A DNA stretch of 64,000 bases, taken from the NCBI GenBank assembly GCA_028564705.1, contig JAPXFQ010002701.1, positions 1,284,001 to 1,348,000 of the forward strand, in the 5' to 3' direction. Both the position numbers and the translations under genes were made by a program. This stretch comes from Apricaphanius iberus. Lineage: Eukaryota; Chordata; Actinopteri; Cyprinodontiformes; Aphaniidae. The notes beneath the pieces are model-generated. The model saw only the letters and a list, made by a program, of their open reading frames with translations, had not been told where the DNA came from and searched no databases. This document shows, in pieces, positions 12,701 to 27,700 of the stretch (its first letter is position 1; every line of letters begins with the position of its first letter).

Positions 12701-15700
12701 GTGATCATTCAGAGATGTCCTTCTGTTGCAAAAAATAAATAAATTCAGCTCCTTTTTCCCCCTTCAATTCACAAGAGCAAGGAGTATTGGACTGCAATAC
12801 GCATCACTATGTATGAGATTTAAGTAGCTTCTTCACCTTGCCTGTAGATCCGAAGGGCATCAAGCAGCTTGGATCCTCGTATTTGAGCACGAAGCAAGGC
12901 TACATCCAGCTGCATTAAGCCAGGATCTCCGTTCTCCCCTTGAGCCTCGGATTCCCCACCTCTGAACAGGGATCCGCTAAGAGCCTTTAGGGCGTCTGCC
13001 TTTGGCAATATGCAATGAACAAAGTGAATCCTGGACCTCCGCAACATGTCAAGAAGGGCGTCCTACAGAAGAAAACAAAGGATTAGGATTTTTTTGACAA
13101 CATCCTGCAGCTAATATAGTAATATTGATCAAGATTATGTGCCTTAAACAAAAAACAAAAAAACAGATTTGGTCATGCTACAACCACAAACACTACTGTA
13201 TGTCAAGCAAAAATTTGTTTTTGAATCTTTAAGAGATATACTTTCTAGATCTAAATTTAAACAGAGTGACATTTTTTGGAATATATTTCTACAGGCTCTA
13301 CACATTTAGAGATTCAAGATTTTCCTAAATAGTTCAAGCTTAGTCAGATTGAATCTAGAGCATCAATGGGAATAAATTTTCAAGGCACAGATTGATTTTC
13401 AGGATTCTGATTAAGCCAGTCAAAGAATCATGGCCATACTTTGACCTAAACCACCATTCCATTATAGGTCTGGCTGTCTGTTTATGATCATTGCACTGCT
13501 AGAAGGTGAACCTCTGCCTCAGTCACATTTTCTGCAGCCTCTAACAGGTTTCCTTCCAGAACTGCTCTGTATTTAGCTCCTTTCAGTCTCCCATCAATTT
13601 TGACTGCCTTCCTTGTCCTTACTAAATGAAAAGTATCTCCACAGCACGGAGCTTCCACCCCCATATATCACGGCAGACATGATATGTTCAGAGTGACCTA
13701 CAGCAAAGTCTCATAAAACAATAATAGATTAAAGTGTGTGGTTAGAATATGACAAATAAATACTTTAACAAGAACCAGATGGGTAAAAAACTTAATATGA
13801 AATCCAATGTTCACTCTTCTGCTGTTCATATTCCCACTGCAGAGAAACATGTATATTTCTTAGTTAAGGTCTAAAAATATAGATCCCATAGAGATTCACT
13901 TCTGAGGTTAGATGGCTTGCAAGCTAAAGCAGCTGCAGAGCCCAAGTCTATAAAAAAAGCCAATAAGTCATTTTCTCTGGCTGCAGCCCCACTCCTGGCC
14001 TTCATCTCAACACTTTTCTTTTAAGCTGCATTGTGCAATTTATGAACACTCTAAGGCCCAAAGTAGACTCCAAAATAAATCCTAACAAGGTTACAAATGT
14101 GGAGCATTTCATTCCCTCATATAGCCTAAGCTCCCGGCTCAGTTTTAGAACCAAGTTATTGCTGGAAAAATATTTTCTTTTTTAAGTGGTTTTCTTCTTC
14201 TCTCACCACTTGGAGCTTTATTTGGATGCACAGGGACTTCTTCTTGATTGCAGCAACTCCTGTGCTGAAGGTCTTCCTCATACTAGAAGCCCTGCGTAGG
14301 GACATGTTGGAATTGCCCTCGAGACCGGCAACTGAACCGGACAGCACAACTGCACCACCCGCCCGGCTCGTGAACAATGAGCTGATTATCTTCCTGCAGG
14401 AGGGAAATTTTAAAAATCATTCACTGATATATTGTTAGATTTACCTTTTTATTCATCTAAAACAGATTCTGTGTGCTAGGGTGACATCTACTTTTGGGAG
14501 TCCTGCAGCAGGTTCACTCCATTGATGGACGCAGGGTTCTGTTTGGCGTAGTTCAGCCACCCACGGGCGTCATACTCCACCCAGTCGGTCCCATGACTGT
14601 GGCCCAGCAGGAAGTGATTTTCCTTCTCACTCCTCAAAAGAAAAGTGTGACCTGATGCAAGCATACAAGGTTAGACTCCATAAAAAAAAACATTTGTAGA
14701 AAGGCTAATGATGGAGGAAAAAGGAACAAACTATTTTGAAATTTAAAAAGATATTTTCACCATCTACGTGAAGAGTTTATCATAACAACTAAATTCATCA
14801 GTTCTTGATTAGTCTGCTATATGCCATCTGTCGCCAACCTACACAGATATTACTAATACATGCATAATCACAGACAGGCTGGTCCCATTTTATGTGATTC
14901 AAGGGACAATTTTACAAGGCTTCTATCAGAGTCAGCTGAGCCCTGGATGGTGGCCCATATCAGAGTATACTTTTCCATGCAGTGCCCATTGTGTAAATAT
15001 TAGAATTATTTTAAAACAGAATAAATACACCAACAGCAGATGAAATCAGGATTGTAGCTTGGGCAGTGAATTTCATGTCTTTACCTCGCCTTGCTGCTGT
15101 TTATGTGGATGCAATAAATGTCCCTGGTCTGGCCCACTTTGGCTACAGAATAATGATTAATGGAAACCATAAAATCTCTGGCACTGAAATCTTGTACGTT
15201 GCCAAAAAAAACCCTACATTATGATCAAAAAACATAATGTAGGATTGTTGTATAGGCTTTAACTGATACAGCTGTTTGTGGATCAAATTAGCCTGTTTAT
15301 GTTGAATTAGCATGAACTCTTCAGTACATCTATAACAGGTTCCTTGGGAGCCACTATCCTGCACTTTTTGGATACATTCCTGTGACAGCATACAGTACAT
15401 GAATAAAATGAATGGCTCCTCTTCAGGCCTCTGCAGAACTACAATTCAGGTATTTGATCTAGGTTTGTAGGAGCAGGAATGTGTCTCTTGCAGCACAGTG
15501 ACTCTCGAGGGCTGGAGTGGGAAAGCCTGGATGTATAAAGTCTTGTTGTCAGATGTGCACATTTCTTTAGCTTTTAGACTTAAAAATAGCAGTCTTCAAA
15601 TGTAGTTCAAAAGCTAGCACTAGGTAATAAATCTATTATAAAACCAAGAGAAACAGCTGAAACATTTTGCCATATTAAAAAGTTTTATATCAAGACACTG

Positions 15701-18700
15701 ATACCTGTTCTTATGAGACTGGTATAGAAATTGATTTACAAAATATAAATGTTTCTGAATAATCTGATATGACGGCTAAAGAACTGAATGAGCCTATCCA
15801 GGAAGGGGAAATACAAAAAAAAATAATCTCATCCCTTAAGAATAATAAGTGTCCTGGTCCAGATGGTTCCATAAATCAAATCTAAATATGCCATCCATCC
15901 ATCCATTATTCCCTGCTTATCCTGGGTCAGGTTGTGGGGGCAGCAGCTTAAGTAAAAAGACGCCCAGACTTCTCTCTCCCCAGCTACTTGGGCCAGTTCC
16001 TCTGGAGGAATCCCAAGGCGTTCCCAGGCAGTGCCATCATGGACCCTACTTGTTGTCATTCATATAGACCATTATCTATGCTTAACTGAGATGTTCATAC
16101 ACTAACAGCTATTCTGGCTGGATGATTAAATGATCCCCAATTATACATCCAGATTAAACTGGGTTTGTTACTGGGAGGCACTATGTAAATTATTTGCACC
16201 GTGTATTAGATGTCATATCTTATCAGAAAAAGAACAAAGCCATTGCAACTCTAATCTCTTTGACTCTTTGATCCCGTGCCATGGAAATACTTAATTTAGA
16301 TGTTAGGGAGGTTTATATTTGGGCCCAAATTAGAATCGATACAAACACTTTACTCATCCCCACATCCGGCTGTCAAAGTTAATGGCCTCAGATCAGAAAA
16401 GTTTCAACTTATATCGTGGGTGTAGGCAAGGATATCCTCTGTCACCCCTTTTGTTTCCAATTAGTATTGAGTCACCGGCCCAACTAATCAGAGATGACAA
16501 GGACATCAAAGAGGTTCTGAATGGCATAGAGAAACATAAAATCGCACTATTTGCAGATGATGTACTATTTTATTTGACCGAGCCAACATCCTCAATGCCA
16601 TGCTTGAAGCGATTGATCTCTGTATATAGTTATTTTTCTGGCTATAAAATACATTTTAATAAGACAGAGGTAACAGCTGCGTTTCCACAATAAATAAACG
16701 CAAATCTTTGTCGATATTGTCTAAGTTTAGAAAAATCACAACTACACAATTGCGATGTTTCCATTAAATAACAAAGTCAGTTTAAATCACAAGTTTTCAC
16801 ATGAGTAAGAAAAGTGGCGACAGATGTGAACATTTATAGTAGATATATTCATATAGCAGGCACGGCACTAGCGCTCACTATCAGGAGGAGATGTAGACGG
16901 CTTGTACAGCCATTGGAGCGACAAGCCCCTTTTACATGGGAGCGGTCTTGGTAAATGCTTGTGCTTCTTTGCTGTTTTGAATCTAATATATAGGTTATGC
17001 CTTTATCATGAACCAACTAAGTCTCTTCGTGAACCCAAACATGCCACGCCATCTTTCTCCTCCTACCACTACTTCGTTTTTTTCACTCTTAGTAACATTC
17101 AGTTGTTGCTCATGTGTTTTACAAAATATATTTATTTTGATATGCTCGAAAGACCACCTCATCCAAGCGTGAAAACTTTATCAAAAAAGGCGACTTTTTT
17201 TCTAAATTGGAGTGTTTCCATTAGGCAAATTTATTTTTGCACTTACAAGTTGCACAATTTTCATGGGTAATGGAAATGCAGTAGTAAGATCGGACTATTT
17301 CCATTAGCGATTAAGGGCTAATCAACATGGACTAGAACCACACTTAACAATTGCAACAAAGTACGGGTAGCAATTAAAGAACTTCACTCCTAATATCTTA
17401 GACAACAGTTTTTTTAAATTGGGATGATTGAAGGACACATGTTTATTCATCAATGAATTGACAAAAAACAACCTTATGTTATTTTAATCTCCAGAAGACT
17501 GATTTCTTTAGGTATTTACAGCTGCGCTCTCTTCTGAATACACACAAGGAAAAAAGAATGTTGGACCCCACACCAATAGAGAACTTCCAAATTAAATTCC
17601 GGAAAGGTTAAGGGGACACAAAATTAATACAATTATACAAGTTATTCTCAACAATAAGTGGACATCAGCCCATTCAGACAAACAGAGATGGGAGGCAGAG
17701 ATGGCAAAAATCATTTCTACTGAAATGTGGAGGTAGGACAGAGGCACATCAAACTACTAATTTAAATTCATGGTGTAAATTTAAATGGAAAATTATTAGT
17801 GGATATTTCAGGACACCAGATCTAGTTGCTAAAATGTACTGTAGATTATCAAACGTGTGTGGGAGAAAGTGTGGCACAACAGTGACCAATCACACACATA
17901 TCTTTTGGTGATGCCCTAAAAAACAAATTTTTGGGATGAGGTGTAAAGAGCTATAAACCAGATCTTTCAAGAGGTCATACCGAATGAGGTAACCATAGCA
18001 GTACTTAGTATTATTCCAGAAGGTGTGCAGGGACAGGCTAAATCCTAAATCCTTTTAAAAGTCCTTTTTATAGAAGCCCTGAAATGCATTACAAATAGAG
18101 TCACCCTCCTACAATGCTTGGATACAAAAAGTAGAACTGTATCAAATGGAAAAGATAATGTATTTATTAAGACTTCAAATGCCCATTTTTAGGTTATGGT
18201 AGAGTTGAGCAGAAGCTTTATTCACCCAAAGATTCCATTAGTGAGTTTGACTAGTCACAATATTTTTTTTTTGTCCTCAATGTAGGGTGCCTTATTCCTG
18301 CTTCATAGGATAATATTGTGATGCTGAAAACACATGGAAATTTTGAAATATCAAGGTGGAATATTTATTTCATTTAATGTATATACAATGTGTTCTGACT
18401 TGTGTTAATTATGCTTCTGATGTTAAATTGCATAAAATGTTTAGTTGTTGACAAAAAAAACTTCAAATTAGGACACTGCAAACTAAAAAAAGTCTTAGTT
18501 CTGTTGCCATAGAATTTAAAACATTATGGATTGGGTGAGAATTAGGCTGTGTTGCAAGGTGGAATCTGAAGACAAAAGAGTCACTGATCAGCAGTATTTT
18601 ACAAACAAGCCTAAAGGAGTTGTAAAAACATAATGATGCTACAACCAGACTACATGATGTCTAGTCATGTGCATAAGTATTATGGCTGCAGCAAAAGTAT

Positions 18701-21700
18701 TGGTGTTTGCCTCTTGATGCAGCAGAATTTAACTGTCAATCAGCACATCCTGAGCAAAACACATAACGGTCCCAACATTTTATCAGTGCCAACGGATTAG
18801 AAGGCCACATACTGTCGACTAATTAAATTGTTTTATTCTTTTTACTTCTACCAGAGTAATATTATGTTGAACCAGTGCTAGTCTTACTTGATAACTCTTA
18901 GTATTCATACCAGCACATACTCAATTGTAGGAACTACTTTAAAAAGTTTTGGGCTTTTTATTTAAATACTTATTTTTTCTTGTGCCTTACTTAGAATTTT
19001 ATTAATATGTTAGTGACACCGATTTATTTAAAAAATATTATAGTTTGTGTGATAAACAAAACAGACACTATGCTCAGAGTTACTCAGTATTTCAGTAGTA
19101 TTTTCACCAAAAACTTATCAGTGGAGTAATTATTTTTGAAAGACTACTTGTTACTTCTACCTGAGAATATTAATTTTAAGTAAGATTACTTACTTGAGAA
19201 TAATGTAAATTAAAGAAAGTTTTCCTCCTTGTTTGTCACCTCTTATTCCAACTATGATTTTTAAAACCTAAATTTCATCTTTGCCATTTTTAAAGGCCCC
19301 TCTGACATGGGTTCAAGACAACCCCCTCTGGCATATCCACTGTTGACCTGACCTGAATAAACATTCTGAACGTGAGTCTTAAAACTAATATTTTAGAAGA
19401 TTAAGACTGAAACTTCACAGTAATTTCCCCATTTATTTATTCCCTGACACCAGTCTGTAGGCCTAAAATGCAAAAAAAGAAGTTGAATTTGTTGTAAAAC
19501 TTTAAGACAAAATTTAATAAAAATGAATACCTTTCGGTTTCCTTGTTAACAAAATATGCAATCCTGACACTTGTTAAAAACACACGTTTTCTTTAAAAAT
19601 CTTATAAGAGATATAAGTGACCGGATTACGTAAATTATCAGTGCGAGTTTCGACTTTCTCCTCACCTTTACTCTCACCCTCAGCCGGTCCATAGTAGCTG
19701 AAGAGACGTCCCAAAAGTGTTTCTGCTGATCCTCCTGGCTGCAAAGCCTCTTCCTCCATCAACCAAAGAAGACCTCGTGCCTCGTCTGTTCGAACCGTAC
19801 GAACCTATTATGAAGCAAAGTGTTTACACATACACTTTTTGAACGTTCTGCAGTAAACAATGTCATTTTACCCTTCATTCCTGTTTTCATTTTTTTTTTG
19901 CTATGACCCTCTTCACTTCTACAGTCCATTTCCACAAAAAAATCCTATTTCATTACATGAGTAAAGACAACCTTGCCACAAGGACACAGAGCTTCTTTCA
20001 GCTGTTTAATGGGAATGCATGGATGAATCAAGCATATCTTAAAGCCTTTATTATTCATCTCCCTCATGGGTGCAAAAAGAAAATATATAAAAAAAATTCA
20101 GAACTGGTTGCTGACCTCTGCATACAAGTTCTTAAGCAAATCAAAAGTACTTTGCAGCTGGTTTCTTCCCAGCCTGAGCTGGTGGTGAGAGGACAGATAA
20201 TATTATCAGCCCTGAAAATTGAAATTTCTAAAAACCATTCAGCCTGTGTCCTTCAGCTGCTGCTGCAATAATGGCATCATCCATTTGGCTTTTTTTATAT
20301 TAAAGATGTAAATGTAGCTCACAAAGACAAAGAGTAATCGAGGATTAAAATTATTTCAATTGGCTATATACTTTACCAGCAGAGAAGGAAAAAAGACCTG
20401 CAGTGGCCTGTGTAGTTTCTGGGAAAGATCATGCAGCTTCATTCAGCTGTGTGCATAGATATAACATAATTTATTTCATATCTTTGGCCCTGCAAAGTCA
20501 TTCATTACCCTTGAACTTTAAAATGTCATCACATTACAAACACAAGTTTCAACATATTTTTTGGGATCTTTTTTTGTCATAGGCCACACAAAGAAGAAAA
20601 TGAATTATAAAGTGGAAGAAAATAATATATGAGACTGGGTATTTTAATTACATGCATATGCATTAAGCTAAAAATTTGTAGAATTACCTTTCACTTCAAT
20701 TAAAGCTAAAAATCTAATGTCTATACCAGCTTTTCACATCTAGACACTTCTTTATTATCTTCATAGCTCAAGACCAGGCACACTGGATAAACCGCATGTG
20801 AAGATCAATCTTTCTGGTATATCAATTTCTGAAGTGGGTTGTTCCATTATACCACCAAATATGACGAGTTTTCCTCTACAGCTGAGGAAAAGCATTCCCA
20901 CATCTTGATACAGAGATGGTGAGTTCATGGTGATTTTAGTATGTTTCATATTTTAGTTATTTTCTAACATAATTATGTATTAAACATCTTAAAACTATTC
21001 CTGAGGCCTGTGTAGAATTTTTTTTAAATTATGATGAGAATAAATTACATACACAAGGACCTTATTTACCTTAGGTGATGTCTGATATGTAGTGCAATCA
21101 AACAAAACAAAGGTTCTGAAAAATATTCTTAGTAAAAAACAATACAAAAAGAGATTACAATTTTCCCTCCACTTCCTAATTATGTACTACTTTTAGTAAA
21201 TGTACCTCATAGAATTTAGATAAAACAGTGTTTGTAGTTATAACCTGAAGAAAAGTAAAAAGGTTTGAGGAAGAGGAACAATTTTTCAAGGTACTGTATA
21301 TTTTGAATATTCTGTATATTCTGAAACCCCCCTGAATAACTAAATTTACAGTGGGTATGGAAGGTATTCGGACCCCTTTACATTTTTCACTCTTCGTTTC
21401 ATTGCAGCCATTTCCTAAAATCAAAAAGGTTAATGTTATTTCTCAATGTACATTTAGCAACCCATGTTGACAGAAAAAACAGAATGTAAAAATGTTTTGC
21501 TAATTTATTAAGAAAAACTGATATATCATATGGTAAGAGGTATTCAGACCCTTTGCTCAGTATTGAGTAAAAGCACCCTTTTGAGCTAGTACAGCTATGA
21601 GTCTTCTTGGAAATATTGCAACAAGTTTTTCACACATGGATTTGGGGATCCTCCGCCATTCTTCCTTGCAAATCCTCTCTAGTTCTGTCTGGTTGGATGG

Positions 21701-24700
21701 TGAAGCCATTTTCAGGTCTCTCCAGAGATCTTCAATTGTCTTTAGGTCAGGACTCCGGCAGGGCCAGTCAAGAACGGTCACAGAGTTGTTCCGAAGCCAC
21801 TCCTTTGTTTTTTAGCCGTGTGCTTAGGGTAATTGTCCATTTGAAAGGTGAACCGTCGGCCTGGTCTGAGATACAGGGCACTCTGGAAGAGGTTTTCTTC
21901 CAGGATATATCTGTACTTGGCTGCATTCATCTTGTCTTTATTTGGAACCAGTCATCTTGTCCCTGCAGCTGAAAAACACTAACATCATGATGCTCCCACC
22001 TTGTTTTACTGCAGGGATGTTTTTTTTTTTTTGGTTAACTCAATGCGGGTTTTCATGTCTTGCACTTAGGAAAGGCCTCTGTTGGTCCACTCTGCCATAA
22101 AGGCCAGACTGGTGGAGGGCTACAGTGATAATTGACTTGGTGGAACTTTCTCCCATCTCCCTACTGCATCTCTGGAGCTCAGCCACAGTGATCTTTTGAT
22201 TCTACTTTACCTCTCTCACAAAGGCTCTTCTCGCACGATTGCCCAGTTTGGCTGGATGACCAGGTCTAGAAAAAGTTCTGGTCTTCCCAAAATTCTTCCA
22301 TATGAGTAACATGGAGGACACTGTGGTCTTAGGGAGCTTGAGTGCTGCAGAAATTCTTTTAGTAATCATGGCCAGATCTGTCTTGTCACAGTTATGTCTC
22401 TGTGCTCGTTGGGTTCCTTCAACCTTATGATTCTCATTTGCTCCGACATGCACTGAGAGCTATAATGTCTTATATAGACAGGTGTGTGGCTTTCCTAATC
22501 AAGTCCAATCAGTTTAATTATACACAGCTGAAATCCAATGAGGCAGCAGAACCATGTCAATGAGGATCAGAAGAAATGGACAGCATATAAGTTAGATATG
22601 AGTGTCAATGCAAAGGGTCTGAATACTTATGACCATGTGATATTTCAGTTTCTCTTTTTTTAATAAATTAGCAAAAAATGTATACTATTTTTTTCTTTCA
22701 AGATGGGTTGCTGAGAATACATTAATGAGAAATAAAATTAATGTTCTGGATTTTAGCAAATGGCTGCAATGAAACAAAGAGAAAAATTTAAAGGGGTTTG
22801 AATATTTTCCATACCCAATGAATTTAATATTCATCAGGATGGTAGGGCGAATGCACTATATCAGCAGTGCACACCACACTGCTTGCAATGCATCCATTTG
22901 AGGGAGACATACAACAAACCATGAAAATGGCAATCAGTTGAACATTAAGGCTGTGATAACGGACATTTGAGCTTCAAAAATGTAAGGGAAAAAGAAGAAA
23001 TAAACTTTAATCAAAATGCATTTCATTTAAAGCAACATATCTTTATAGCAGACTTTAAACATTTCTTTAAAGATACTATTTCATTTATTTATTAATTTTT
23101 TCTTCCTGGTGTGATATACTTTAGCTCACTGCTTCTGATCATGTTGAATCCAGAGCAGGGACCCATCTTAAAAAGCAAAACACTCCAACAAAACATACTG
23201 GAGTTATAGCAACGAGAGTCACAGTTCTCTAAACTCTACCATTTCTGTTTCCATGGTGCAGATCAGAGGCTGCAAAGGCCAAACATTGATTTTCTTTTCT
23301 TGAAGTAAATTCTCTAACCTTTTTCTTTTTCTGGCTGGTATCGCCTTTTCTAACCTCTCCCAAACCAATACTGTATACAACAGATTATTTTAAATATATA
23401 TATTTACTCTTGAAACAAGATCACCTGAAGCAAGCTGTTACACTACTATCAAAAATATGTATGGAAAAAAAAATAGAAAAAGTCCAAAGGAAATCAGCAC
23501 TGCACTGCAAAGATAAAAAATGTACAACTTAACTTACTAGTGCATGGCTTGAGGTTTGGTCTATCACTGCCACTGAAAGAGAAGTGCTGGGTTCAGTGTC
23601 TTCTATGGTAAGTTCAATGTTTTCCTGGAGGAAGAAAGATGAGAAAATACAGACTCAATACCACAGCTTAACGTCAAAAAACGTATATTTTCTAAGGAGA
23701 ATATTGCCTTTTTTTCTTAGAAACTAAGACATTTTTGTAATTTTTGCTATTATTTTTCCAAGTTCTTTAAAAAATGTTCAACATGAAGGCCAATTCAAAA
23801 CCAAGGGTAAATTCTTTTTATGAGGAGAAATGAGCAGGTTTAATCAAAAGAAACAACATTTTTCATATAGATTTACAGTAGCTCTTGAAGACAGTGTTTT
23901 TCTGTTTGTCTGTTTGGTCATGCGCCTTATTTTTTCGTCAGTGGGGTGGGGGGTGGGGGAGTAATTTGCACAGATTAAATTGATCACTGGCCAAACACTA
24001 GCAGCTTTTTCAAAGTCACGGGCCCTGCTTAAACATGCTACTAGCATGAACATCATATGTGATTTGGATTAAAGTAGATCAGCCTCTCTGCGACTGTTTA
24101 CATCCGGCTTTAAAATCGGACCAGATAACAGTTACACAATTCTGAAATAAGCATTCAATAAAATAAGATGTCAGGGACACAATCAGTTGTTAACAAACCT
24201 TCTCTTGTGTTCTTTTATTAGAATCAATCCAGTTTAGTTACAGCCCGCTTGGCTTAAGCTAACAAGCTAGTCCAATAAAGGCCAAGACCAAAGAGAGATT
24301 CTACATTCCTAAAATAACTCTAAACGTTAAAAAATGTCATTGAGGTTTATGCAAACTGTACTTTACAAACTTTTATTTTCAATTGGAGGATATTTATGAA
24401 GAAGCCTACTGTAGGATGTGGTGTGACATCAACGATTTCCCAATGACACACTAAAACTAGAATATGTAAACCGCTCCTATTCGGTAACTCTATGATCAAA
24501 ATGTAAGGCTGTGTAAAAATCCAATAAATAATGCTCTCTTAAATTACTTTAAAATCCTTTTTGTCTTCACACTGCTTCCTTTTTATATCAGTTACTCTAA
24601 TCAGAATTGCTTTAACTGTTTTTTTTCTTAGTACACACTTCGTTTCTCACAGGAAGATCATTTATGATGGATCACCTCACCTCATCCTGTGTCAATCATA

Positions 24701-27700
24701 GACTTTTTGGAGGTACCCACCCAATGCAAACAACAATGATTTAAAGGTCCATAAAATATAATTGACATCAACTGCTACGACGTTTGAGAATGGAGACATT
24801 TTTAGATGTTTGAAGATCTTGATCCCTTGTGCAAGATGTTGGCTTCAGCTGCCAGGACAAACTAATCCTCAGTAAAACAGTAGGATGTACGTACCAGCAG
24901 TAGATAACTATGAATCTATTGACTAGAGTCAGATTAAACTATCACATAGTACACACAAATGTGAGTTAGAATGTAATTACTTTTTAAAATCCAAGAAAGT
25001 AGTACCAACTTTTTTTTGTGTGTGTGCGTACATGCAAAGCACAGTTTCGAGCTGATATTCTTGTGAAGTAATCAACATTGGACATTTTACCTAACGGATA
25101 CCATAATCAGCTAAAAACAACACACACTGAAATAAGGGGATCTTCAAACTATTCTGTAAGGTGGGTGTTAAAATGTTGTAAATGACCTAGTAATGGTGTC
25201 TGATTATTTGCCGTTTTTAACTGGGGGACATCCAGGTGATAATACTTGCTGCTTAAGAGGAGACATGTCAGGTAAGAAGGTTTTTCTACAGTAGACTCAG
25301 GATTTAATTGATTCACACTGTTGAACTAATGCAAACTAAATAAAGTCCCAGACCATTTCTGAAGGTAGTATGAGAGAATTGAGCTCAAATCATTTTGAGC
25401 ATATTAACATCCATATTTGTAGTTCTGGCTGGGAATAAAATCGGCTCACTCAGGACGGTTGTTAATGTCATTTGTGACCTGGGTCATAGTGGGGAAAACA
25501 TGTTGGTGCTCATGTCAGATCAAGGAACACACAAAAAAAAAATAGTATTTAATTGTCACAGTACTTATTTAAAATTAGAAATAATAACTTTAGAAACTAA
25601 ACTATAGAAATCTTTAATACATTTCTAGTTTTCGTTTTAAACAGTTCTGTATGTCAACAGAAATTAATAAAGCCATGGGAAAAACAATTACATGTTCATA
25701 ACTATTCTGTTCGTTGAAACAGATTCAGCATGCATCAGCTCCACTTCAAGGTTATTCATGAAAACAATAATATTAGTTACTTTCATTTACGGCCAAAGAT
25801 TTTCAGAAAGGTGCTTAAGGGAGCAATCATTCTGAAAATGATCAACAAAACCATTAAAATAACAAGAATATCTGGCATATATTTAAAGTATTTTTCCTGA
25901 CGGTAAATGGAAATTAAAGGTGAAGAGGAAAATGAATGCATTAAAATGTCATCACCGGTTTTGGCGGAGGGGTTTGCACACAGTACCAAACAGTGACATA
26001 AAAACAGGTGGAAATGATGATGATGATGATGTGCCTGTCACAGTTGCTTGTGTAAGGGATTAAATGCGAGCACGAAACACAAAGGGTTCCTCTCAACAGC
26101 TTCGGCGCTCAACTGCATTTCAGCGATAATTACAAAGCATACGACTGTTTTGCGCTTCACGGTTTGACCTGCCTATCATTGTCGTTGTTAACACTCAGTG
26201 CTGATTTAAATGAGTTTGACCTAGTTTACGATGACAGGTTCACAGCTCAATATATTCTCAGGTTGTACTGACAGCGAAGCATTACCATGCAATACTTAAT
26301 TCTGCCCCATTTTCCCCATTCCTTTAGGCGAATGACGTGGGTGGCAACACAGGCTTGAAGTCCCAAGAACGTTGTTCACTTCATCAAGTAATGCCATCAA
26401 AATTCCTGGTTAACTTCATGATCATGTAAACCTAGACGCGTTAGAGTGCAACAGCTTGTATGAATTAATATATGTACAAGCCGTGAATTTCTATTTTGTC
26501 CTTTAATAAATCCTTAAAGATGACTGTGGCCGGTTAGTATGGTACAGTTCTGCTAGAATGTGCTCAGGGGAGGACAGAAGAAGAGTGGTTCTTTCATCAG
26601 GGAGAAACGCCAAGGCTGTGCAGCTGGGCGTGTCTCTCAGGCAGCTGTGAGTGACTTTACTTTGATCTCGGCAGAAGAGGTGAACACTGGCATCATTAAT
26701 GAGAAGGTCTAACAAACGAACTACTTCGGGTTGTCACAGCTTGTGACAGGTGGGACGGCTAGCGTTTCTGATGTGTGATCACATTCACTATTGGAGTTGA
26801 TATATCTGAGAAACAGTGCCAGACAAAAAGGAGAGAGGGGAAGGTGGGAGAAAGACAAAACAAGGGGATAGAGGATGTACGTATGCACAGCACATTATCC
26901 CTCACGTGTTTCTACCTCTTTGTATCTCTCCAGCTCCTGAACAAAGGTGCGCTGGTAGAAGAGGCTCTGCAAGCGTTCTTGAGTGTAGTTGTGGCACAAG
27001 TCTTCAAAGGTTGTGCCGCTCTCGCGCTTAGCAAGCCTCGGGTTCTGAAAGCCCGGTGTGTCCACAATGAGCAGAGAGCACATGGAGTGCTGGCTGGATT
27101 TCAAAGCCCTTAAGCACATAGGGGACAAAAAAAAAAAAAAACATAAAACATACACATGTACCACAAACATACCTTTTATGGATTGCACTCACTCTACAAA
27201 CCTTGTACCACAAAGTTGATCTTACTTTAGATAATTTATTTTCCTACCTGCAGCTTTTAATTAAACTACGTAAAGCTATAAACCACTAGTTACGGTGATG
27301 TGAAAAAATCAGTAGCTGGCTGCACGATATTAGAAAAATATTAAGATGACAATATAAATTGCAATACAAACCTTTTTTTGTTTGTTTTCCCTCTTTCTCA
27401 TCTGTACTTCTATCACTATGACCTTTAGTATCCTTGGCAAAGTCATTTGTGTCCAGTGTCAGCCATCATGAGACTCTGCTCAACTGGCTACGTATTCCTT
27501 CAGCATGTAAAATTTAAGTTCATACTGCTAGTTATATATTTACTCAACAGTTATTGCACTTCAAGCAGTCATTTGCAGAATTAATATTGCACACACTGAT
27601 ATTACCTTGACAATGTATTTACTACGTATCGTGCAGCCCTAACGCACAGATTTCATCCACATTCTGTCACGCTAAAATACTTTTACATCACAGCAGAGGA

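Larger units (their letters stand above)
15590..18245 (+). mobile_element. Eroded L1-type LINE with two nested repeats
   Basis: Fragments of a reverse transcriptase are seen in order: a start segment with [12 protein letters not shown] (about 15826-15870), [19 protein letters not shown] (about 16380-16455), then the catalytic FADDV (about 16550) and SGYKIHFNK (about 16640). A later part (about 17770-18220) has segments resembling the L1 C-terminal region. There are many stops and frameshifts, so it is dead. It is in the plus orientation, opposite to the host gene, inside the intron between 19666 and 14632. Confidence 0.8.

Noticed and set aside
19903..20271. 122-codon plus-strand open frame
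   Set aside because: No known family, lies in the myosin intron and overlaps no repeat; probably chance.
26503..26715. 70-codon minus-strand frame near the switch II exon
   Set aside because: Considered as an alternative terminal exon, but no acceptor in the right phase and no known match.
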